64,000 nt of DNA from Shewanella psychrotolerans. Its GTDB lineage: Bacteria; Pseudomonadota; Gammaproteobacteria; Enterobacterales; Shewanellaceae. The stretch spans positions 3,162,001 through 3,226,000 of the forward strand of contig NZ_CP080419.1 of assembly GCF_019457595.1 (NCBI RefSeq), in the 5' to 3' direction. The translations under genes and the position numbers were made by a program. The notes below the pieces were generated by a model. That model was given only the letters and a program-made list of their open reading frames with translations, ran no database searches and was not told the origin of the DNA. Positions within the stretch are counted from its first letter, which is position 1. Each line of letters starts with the position of its first letter. Shown here one piece after another: positions 57,400 through 64,000 of the stretch.

Positions 57400-58839
57400 A
57401 TGAAAGAAGTGAATTTCCGCACCATAGATAAACTATTTATAAAAATGTCGATAAACGATAAGTTTTGGGCGATCTTTGCCGCTTTTCTTATCGCGATAAC
57501 CAGCGTTGCCGTTTTTCGCTATCAAGACAACATAGAACAGATTGAACAACAATCGCTCAGTAATTTAGAAAGCCAACTAGCGGGTATGGTTCGTGCGATT
57601 GAAAGCACAGGACAAACAGATAAGTTCGCGACACTAAATATTCAAAATAGCAATGCCAGCAAATCATCGCGTAAAAATGACACGATAACAGCGGTAGTAA
57701 AGAGTCAATCGGGACAAATGTTAAGCATCAGTCAAGGTGTCAGCTCTCAAGAAAAAGCTGCGAAACAATCGGCTTTCTATAGTCTATTGTTCACTTACTT
57801 ATGGGCGCTACCATTTGCAGTGATCCTCTACTGGACCGCGACTTTCATTGGCGGTGCGCTATGGGTGCTATGGAATACGACCGAAAATATCGCCAAAGGC
57901 GATCTTACCTCTAGACTTGGATTTCATCCTGGCCGCGATGAGTTTGGCACCATAGGCTGTGCACTTGATAATGCCATGGATACCCTAACTGAACTGGTTG
58001 TTACGGTAAAAGACAATGCCAACACCCTACATAACACGGCATCATCATTCGCAGCAGAAAACCGTGAAAGTGAAGAGCAAATAGAGCAGCAATACCTGTC
58101 GCTCGATTCGGTGGCAACCGCAATGGAAGAGATGACAGCATCGGCTTCAGAAGTTTCTAGCATCTCAAATAATTCGGTCGCTCAAGTAGAGCAAAACTCT
58201 CAATCTATTCGTCAAAGTTACCAGCGAGTGCAAAAAGCGATAGATGATATAGAACAGCTATCTCGCTTTATCGAACAGACGTCAGATTCAGTCAACACCT
58301 TGAAAGTAAACGCAACTAAAATTAACGAAGTGATCACCACAATTAATGCAATTTCAGAGCAGACCAACCTACTTGCGTTGAACGCCGCCATTGAGGCCGC
58401 ACGAGCCGGTGAAATGGGTCGAGGTTTTGCGGTGGTTGCAGACGAAGTCCGTACCCTTGCCAGTAGAACACAAGCGGCAACGGTAGAGATCCAAGCCATG
58501 ATTGAAAATCTACAACATGAGACCAACAACATAGACAGCATCACTCAAAATACCGTCAAGCAAGCGCAGTCTAGTCAAACTCTGATCACCGAAATAGGCA
58601 CAGATGTCAGCTCAATCAACGAATCATCTCAAAGTGTTATCGATATGAGCTTCCAAATCGCTGCGTCGTCAGAAGAACAAAGCGCTGTTGCTAATGATAT
58701 AGCCTCTGAACTTAGTGAAATTAGACAAAAAGCGAATACGATTAAAGAGCTTGCTCACCAGTCTTCTAATGGTGTTGTGCAACTATCTCAGGCCTCTGAA
58801 AGCCTAGGAAAAATCCTCGCTCGGTACCAAACCGCCTAA
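57400..58839 (+). CDS. Methyl-accepting chemotaxis protein
   Basis: This is a membrane chemoreceptor of 479 residues (from ATG 57400, with GGAA upstream; an earlier start at 57328 adds an unconvincing 24 residues). It has two membrane helices (about residues 22-40 and 130-155) around a short periplasmic region of some 90 residues. A HAMP domain follows ([21 protein letters not shown]), then a signalling domain whose hairpin tip is [37 protein letters not shown], as in all MCPs. The small periplasmic part fits no named sensor domain I can recognise. No C-terminal CheR-binding pentapeptide is present. Confidence 0.93.
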   Translation: MKEVNFRTIDKLFIKMSINDKFWAIFAAFLIAITSVAVFRYQDNIEQIEQQSLSNLESQLAGMVRAIESTGQTDKFATLNIQNSNASKSSRKNDTITAVVKSQSGQMLSISQGVSSQEKAAKQSAFYSLLFTYLWALPFAVILYWTATFIGGALWVLWNTTENIAKGDLTSRLGFHPGRDEFGTIGCALDNAMDTLTELVVTVKDNANTLHNTASSFAAENRESEEQIEQQYLSLDSVATAMEEMTASASEVSSISNNSVAQVEQNSQSIRQSYQRVQKAIDDIEQLSRFIEQTSDSVNTLKVNATKINEVITTINAISEQTNLLALNAAIEAARAGEMGRGFAVVADEVRTLASRTQAATVEIQAMIENLQHETNNIDSITQNTVKQAQSSQTLITEIGTDVSSINESSQSVIDMSFQIAASSEEQSAVANDIASELSEIRQKANTIKELAHQSSNGVVQLSQASESLGKILARYQTA

Positions 58840-58856
58840 ACAAAAAGTAAGGTAAT

Positions 58857-58894
58857 AAAAATGGCCGCCATGCTACCCCAGGGCGGCCATTTTT
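58857..58894. terminator. Terminator between the chemoreceptor and AbgT genes
   Basis: AAAAATGGCCGCC and GGCGGCCATTTTT pair around a 12-base loop, symmetrical enough to stop both convergent genes. Confidence 0.9.
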
Positions 58895-58958
58895 AATGCT
58901 CAGGTTTAAAGCCTGTGTCAGCCGCCTTTAAGAAAGACGGTAACACTTAAGCTATAGA

Positions 58959-60500
58959 TTAATAGGTATAACTTGCCCCTAAACCAAGCGGGATCCCTAG
59001 CGACCAATAGAGCAGCAACCAAGCACTCCAGATCGAGAGCAATGCCAAGCTGAATGGCAGCATCATAGAGATTAAGGTCCCTATGCCAATCCCTTTAACG
59101 TAGCGCTGGCAGTAGACCACTACCAAGGGGAAATATGGCATCAAAGGGGTAATAATGTTCGAGCTTGAGTCGCCAACGCGATAGGCAGCCTGGGATAAGT
59201 CAGGACTAATATTCAACTGCATCAACATGGGGACAAGTACCGGACCAATTAGCGCCCACTTGGCAGATGATGAGCCGACAAAAAGGTTCACGAAGCCGAC
59301 CAAGATAATCATACCCACTATGGTGACTTCGGCCGAAAGGTTCATCGCCTTTAGCGCGCCAGCGCCCTCTACGGCAATAAGCGCCCCAAGATTTGAGGCA
59401 GAAAATGCAGCCACAAACTGGGCGCAGAAAAACGCCATCACGATATAGTGCGCCATACCACTCATGGATTTTGACATTGCCTGCACTACATCAGCTGAGC
59501 TGCTGAATGTCTTCGTCAGATAACCAAACACAATCCCAGGTAAGACGAAGAAGAGAAAGATCAGCGGCACGATCGATTGCATCAAAGGCGCATTGAAACT
59601 GGTCAATGAGCCGTTAGCGTCCCTAAGAGTCGATGTTTCCGACAGGGTCAGAGAAAAGAAACCAGCAATGGCAAGCAACATCACCACAGTGGCAATACGA
59701 AAAGCTTTCAATTCTGTTGCCGTTGTCTGCTCCATCGCAGGAATATCCACCTGATCCCGCGCCACCTTATGAGTGCGGTTTAACCTAGGCTCAAGCACCT
59801 TATCGGTGAGATACCAGATCAACAAAGTGATGGGAATACAAGAAGAAGCGGCAAAGAACCAGTTGTTCAGCGGGTTGATTCGTATATCCGGATCGACAAT
59901 TTGCGCAGCCGATTGGGTAAAGCTCTGCAGTAGAGGGTCTATGCCAGAGGGAATAAAGTTAGCGCAAAAACCGCCTGAGACGCCGGCAAAAGCCGCTGCT
60001 ATCCCCGCCAACGGGTGTCGCCCAACGGTAAAGAAAATCACCCCGGCCAAGGGAATCACAACTACATACCCGGCATCTGTCGCGGTATGAGAGATAATCC
60101 CCACCAATACCACCGCAGGCGTAAGCAATTTGGCTGGCGTGACTTTCAACATCTGTTTCAGCGCGGTATTGATATAACCAGAATGTTCTGCAACACCGAC
60201 ACCCAGCATGGCGACCAAGACAACCCCCAAGGGAGCAAAGGCGGTAAAGGTCGATACCATGGAGGTTAGAAAGTGAGTAAGTGCTTCACCACTGAGCAAA
60301 TTGCTCACCTGAATTGGCTCATTAGAGCGAGGGTCTATCGCCTCGAAGCTCACACCGGATAACAGCCAGGAAAGGCCCCACACGGTAAAGAGCAACATCA
60401 GGAACAGCATCGCTGGATCCGGTAACTTGTTGCCCACACGTTCAATGCCATCCAATGCCCTTCCCAGCATTCCTGGCGCTTTATCATTACTTGCCATCAT
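58959..60500 (-). CDS. AbgT-family transporter
   Basis: This is a 513-residue inner-membrane carrier of the AbgT family, whose members import p-aminobenzoyl-glutamate or, in MtrF/YdaH-type proteins, export antimetabolites such as sulphonamides. Around 12 membrane helices are visible. Conserved segments are AVVLVGIISHTATDAGYVVVIPLAGVIF and GVSGGFCANFIPSGIDPLLQSFT, and the later NLFVGSSSAKWALIGPVLVPML. It is monocistronic and not next to abgA/abgB, so the import role is not certain. The start is taken at the first of two adjacent Met codons. Confidence 0.9.
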   Translation of the reverse strand: MMASNDKAPGMLGRALDGIERVGNKLPDPAMLFLMLLFTVWGLSWLLSGVSFEAIDPRSNEPIQVSNLLSGEALTHFLTSMVSTFTAFAPLGVVLVAMLGVGVAEHSGYINTALKQMLKVTPAKLLTPAVVLVGIISHTATDAGYVVVIPLAGVIFFTVGRHPLAGIAAAFAGVSGGFCANFIPSGIDPLLQSFTQSAAQIVDPDIRINPLNNWFFAASSCIPITLLIWYLTDKVLEPRLNRTHKVARDQVDIPAMEQTTATELKAFRIATVVMLLAIAGFFSLTLSETSTLRDANGSLTSFNAPLMQSIVPLIFLFFVLPGIVFGYLTKTFSSSADVVQAMSKSMSGMAHYIVMAFFCAQFVAAFSASNLGALIAVEGAGALKAMNLSAEVTIVGMIILVGFVNLFVGSSSAKWALIGPVLVPMLMQLNISPDLSQAAYRVGDSSSNIITPLMPYFPLVVVYCQRYVKGIGIGTLISMMLPFSLALLSIWSAWLLLYWSLGIPLGLGASYTY

Positions 60501-60603
60501 TCTACCCTTCTGATTTATAACGCCGATTTTTTGGACTAATCGGCTTTCTTAATATAGCAACAGGATACAAACAGAGACTGTAATCAACCTTAAATCACAG
60601 ACA

Positions 60604-60632
60604 GAAAAAAGCCCCACTCAATGAGCGAGGCT
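60604..60632 (-). terminator. Terminator after kdsA
   Basis: AAGCCTCGCTCA and TGAGTGGGGCTT (minus strand, with two G-U pairs) followed by six T lie about 30 bases past the kdsA stop. Confidence 0.75.
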
Positions 60633-60662
60633 TTCGATGCAGCAACTTTTGCTTGCTAGTGA

Positions 60663-61532
<870 letters not shown>

Positions 61533-61579
61533 CTAAGGCCTCGCCTTAGCATTAATCAAATAGGTATTAAGTCGAAACG

Positions 61580-62833
61580 CTAAGCGGCGACGACTTGCAA
61601 GATCTGACCACACAACCAAGCCATATAAGTGCCTACAGCATAGCCTAACACCGCTAATAACACACCGACTGGCGCGAGCGCAGGGTGGAATGCAGCAGCC
61701 ACAACGGGTGCCGATGCAGCCCCACCAACATTGGCTTGACTGCCCACCGCCATATAAAACAACGGCGCTTTAATTAACTTTGCTACCAGCAACATAAAGC
61801 CTGCGTGCACTATCATCCAAATAATACCGATGGCAAAGTACCAAAGATTAGCGGGATCAAATAGCTTAAACACATCCATATGTAGGCCGATAGTGGCGAC
61901 CAAGATATACAAGAAAGCCGAAGCGACTTTAGAGGCACCAGCGGCTTCTAAATGACGTACAGGGCTAAAAGACATTGCCAATCCGATCGTGGTTACTGTC
62001 ACAATTAACCAGAAAAACTTAGAGGTTAAACTGTAATCGCGAGTCCAAGGGTAGTTGGTTTCGAAAAACGGACCTAAGAAATCGGCAATCATGTGCGCAA
62101 GGCCGGTAATACCAAAACCGACCGCCACTATCATCATCAAATCACGTAGACTTGGAATGCGGGCATTTTCGGCATGATATTTTTCAACCTTTTGTTTTAA
62201 GGTTTCAATCGCCCGAGTGTCGGCGCCAGTTCTGGCATCGATCTCTTTGGCCTTCGAAGCCATAAACAGCAATACCGCCATCCAAATGTTGGCAACAATC
62301 ACATCTACCGTCACCATGATAGAAAAAATACTGCCACCCGCTTCATAGATCTCTTTCATCGCAGCTTGATTCGCACCGCCGCCAATCCAACTGCCGGCAA
62401 GCGTGGTCATTCCACGCCATATTGCATCGGGGCCACTAACACCAAGCACATCAGGGTTAATCGTTGATATAATCAACAGTGCAATTGGCCCACCAATTAC
62501 AATCCCCACTGTCCCAGTTAAAAACATCACGATAGCTTTGGGGCCAAGGCTCATAATAGCCTTAAGATCAACACTTAAGATTAGCAGTACTAAACACGCA
62601 GGTAACAGGTAACGCGAGGCGACAAAATAGAGCTTTGACGTATCGCCATCAAGGATATTGAATGAATTGAGTAAAGAGGGAAGAAAGTAACACAGTAGTA
62701 GTGCAGGAATAAAACGATAAAATTTCACCCAAAATGGATGGCTGCTGCTATTGGTATAAAAAACGAAACCCAATATTACTGCTAATAGGCCTAGACCCGT
62801 GGCATCATTGCTGACTAGTGCTGTACTGCTCAT
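61580..62833 (-). CDS. DUF819 family membrane protein
   Basis: The 417-residue protein has about 11-12 membrane helices and fits DUF819 (YjcL-like), a family in the broader ion/amino acid carrier group. Visible markers are the glycine-rich GSWIGGGANQAAMKEIYE and GSQANVGGAASAPVVAAAFHPALAPVGVLLAVLGYAVGTY near the C-terminus, two related segments that suggest an internal repeat with substrate-binding loops. It lies between sirB1 and kdsA, 68 bases before kdsA. Its function is unknown. Confidence 0.82.
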   Translation of the reverse strand: MSSTALVSNDATGLGLLAVILGFVFYTNSSSHPFWVKFYRFIPALLLCYFLPSLLNSFNILDGDTSKLYFVASRYLLPACLVLLILSVDLKAIMSLGPKAIVMFLTGTVGIVIGGPIALLIISTINPDVLGVSGPDAIWRGMTTLAGSWIGGGANQAAMKEIYEAGGSIFSIMVTVDVIVANIWMAVLLFMASKAKEIDARTGADTRAIETLKQKVEKYHAENARIPSLRDLMMIVAVGFGITGLAHMIADFLGPFFETNYPWTRDYSLTSKFFWLIVTVTTIGLAMSFSPVRHLEAAGASKVASAFLYILVATIGLHMDVFKLFDPANLWYFAIGIIWMIVHAGFMLLVAKLIKAPLFYMAVGSQANVGGAASAPVVAAAFHPALAPVGVLLAVLGYAVGTYMAWLCGQILQVVAA

Positions 62834-63161
62834 TTCATCTCCCTTAGTAACTCTATTTTAGTTATCTTTTTTTAGCTATTTTTCGTTATCTTGTTCTGTT
62901 TTATGATTCTAGTTGTTTGTTTTTATTATTTACATTGATCGATTTTTACACGGCTTGAATTTCCATAAAAAAAATAGATAAGCCGAGACTCCTTACCAAT
63001 GAAAGTGCTTGTTCTGCTTTACCTTTAACGACCACATTATAATTGACACCTTGCTGCAAACTCATAAGGCTCGCTGATTAATAATATGGCGTATAACGAC
63101 TTAAAACTGCTAATACCTATACACTGCTTATGGCTAGAACAATTCATGACGATGAACAAGC
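62834..63161. other. Gap upstream of the DUF819 gene
   Basis: About 330 bases, A/T-rich, with runs of GATAAC/TTAGTTATC-like half sites near 62855-62895 (AGATAAC twice on the minus strand). No coding frame with a ribosome site is seen. The DUF819 promoter is presumably here but not definable. Confidence 0.4.
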
Positions 63162-63207
63162 TAGGCATAAAAAAAGCTGAAGTATTTCAACCTCAGCTAT
63201 TATGCCT
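63162..63207 (-). terminator. Terminator after sirB1
   Basis: AGCTGA and TCAGCT, extended by outer AGGCATAA and TTATGCCT arms, have a run of seven A on the plus strand giving a T run on the minus strand. It lies 15 bases past the sirB1 stop. Confidence 0.8.
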
Positions 63208-63221
63208 TTATAAGCTCGCAT

Positions 63222-64000
63222 TTAGTGATAGACCTCTTGATCCTCATTAAGCTCTTTTAGCTGTAATTTCACCAGTTCGGTGACAGGATCGTGGGGACTA
63301 TTGTCGACAAAATGCTGTAAATCAGCAGCTGCCACACTGATACAACCTAATTGCTGTGCAATGAAAGCCCGTTCACGATTAAGATTTAAATCATCGCTGT
63401 GCCACTGTAATAGTAAATTACAGCACTCCATCGCACTCTCAAATTGATGCGATAGAATCGCCCCAGCTTTGAGCTCATGCAGCATACGAGACAGCAAGCG
63501 TTTAATCGTCGCAGGCTTTAAGTAACGCGGCTTAAAGGGCGCACCATTACCTAACTCCCCTCGAACCAATACATGCAATTGATGCTTAGTAATATCATTC
63601 CCCGTTAACGGGTCAATATACCTCACCTGCTTATCGATACGACTGCAAAGCACTGTATTACCAGGCAGCAGTAACGGCTCTAACACCAAATCTAGCTGTT
63701 TAGCAAGCAATATCAACAATGTCGATAAAGTCGTACTATTACCCTGGCGGCTCGTAACACAACAAGCTAAGTCAGCCGCTTCAACACTAAAGTATGAATC
63801 TCTAGCACAGAATCCTAAATCTTGATAAAACCACTTAATTAAGGCATTAAGCCTATCATTACGGTCAACCAGATACTGACTCAGCACTGAACCCGCTAGC
63901 TCTAGCCACGCCCACTTCGCGGTTTCTTTTTTGGAAAAACCTAAATGCTCTGTAATGTCAAACGCACTCTCTGGTAATGAGAGTTCATCATTAAGGATCA
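63222..64000 (-). CDS. sirB1: SirB1-family transglutaminase-like/TPR protein, N-terminus outside window
   Basis: The frame is open to the window edge, so the gene starts beyond 64000; 258 codons plus stop are visible. The visible start is within the early part of the protein (ILNDELSLPESAFDITEHLG). Family features are QYLVDRNDRLNALIKWFYQDLGF, then GNSTTLSTLLILLAKQLDLVLEPLLLPG (the transglutaminase-like region) and a C-terminal TPR pair ending LQHFVDNSPHDPVTELVKLQLKEL. Function is not established; it is normally linked to prfA-prmC-sirB2 upstream and kdsA downstream, matching the position here. Confidence 0.9.
   Translation of the reverse strand, partial: ILNDELSLPESAFDITEHLGFSKKETAKWAWLELAGSVLSQYLVDRNDRLNALIKWFYQDLGFCARDSYFSVEAADLACCVTSRQGNSTTLSTLLILLAKQLDLVLEPLLLPGNTVLCSRIDKQVRYIDPLTGNDITKHQLHVLVRGELGNGAPFKPRYLKPATIKRLLSRMLHELKAGAILSHQFESAMECCNLLLQWHSDDLNLNRERAFIAQQLGCISVAAADLQHFVDNSPHDPVTELVKLQLKELNEDQEVYH

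Overview
The window is an ordinary-looking stretch of chromosome from a marine gammaproteobacterium, almost certainly the genus Shewanella. This rests on gene content and order (rlmE-ftsH-folP, dnaK-dnaJ, dapB-carA-carB, nqrABCDEF-apbE-nqrM, hdfR/maoP, sirB1...kdsA), on a sodium-pumping NADH dehydrogenase, on paired bacterioferritins, and on moderate GC with many TTG/GTG starts. The genus is an inference from protein resemblance; no rRNA or tRNA gene is present to confirm it.

Layout. 1-19.7 kb is a mostly minus-strand housekeeping block: partial folP, ftsH, rlmE, divergent yhbY, greA, carB, carA, dapB, an FKBP isomerase, an M48 lipoprotein protease, dnaJ and dnaK (two sigma-32-like promoters). 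An EamA transporter, a 169-bp tandem repeat with REP-like hairpins, a surface-type repeat protein and proB-proA follow. 19.8-31 kb holds a purine permease, an unannotated 32-codon ORF inside its own promoter-to-terminator unit, two peptidases, a periplasmic receptor with a possible truncated c-heme tail, a nitrilase, SOS-controlled dinB and two complementary bacterioferritin subunits under Fur- and FNR-type sites. 31-38 kb is the Na+-NQR operon with its maturation factors apbE and nqrM. 38-52 kb carries luxS, bolA, a GcvR-like ACT protein, an AlkB homologue, rlmG, a fatty-acid hydroxylase-family protein, a DUF2804 protein, yajG, a cyclophilin, an AmpG-type permease, yajQ, vanZ-like, panE and an NSS transporter with a 36-residue MetS-type partner. 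52-56 kb has hdfR divergent from maoP, followed by a tightly packed ATP-grasp ligase gene and a fused N-formylglutamate amidohydrolase/DUF1704 gene. 56-64 kb ends with a PAP2 phosphatase, a chemoreceptor, an AbgT transporter, kdsA, a DUF819 protein and partial sirB1.

No IS element, prophage, CRISPR array or defence island is visible. The least explained items are: (i) the 32-aa ORF in a structured transcript at 21.3-21.8 kb; (ii) the maoP/ATP-grasp/amidohydrolase-carboxypeptidase operon, which looks like an amide-bond-making enzyme beside two amide-bond-breaking domains; (iii) an in-frame CxxCH heme motif just past a stop codon at 25.3 kb; (iv) the hairpin-flanked 169-bp duplication at 15.7-16.1 kb.
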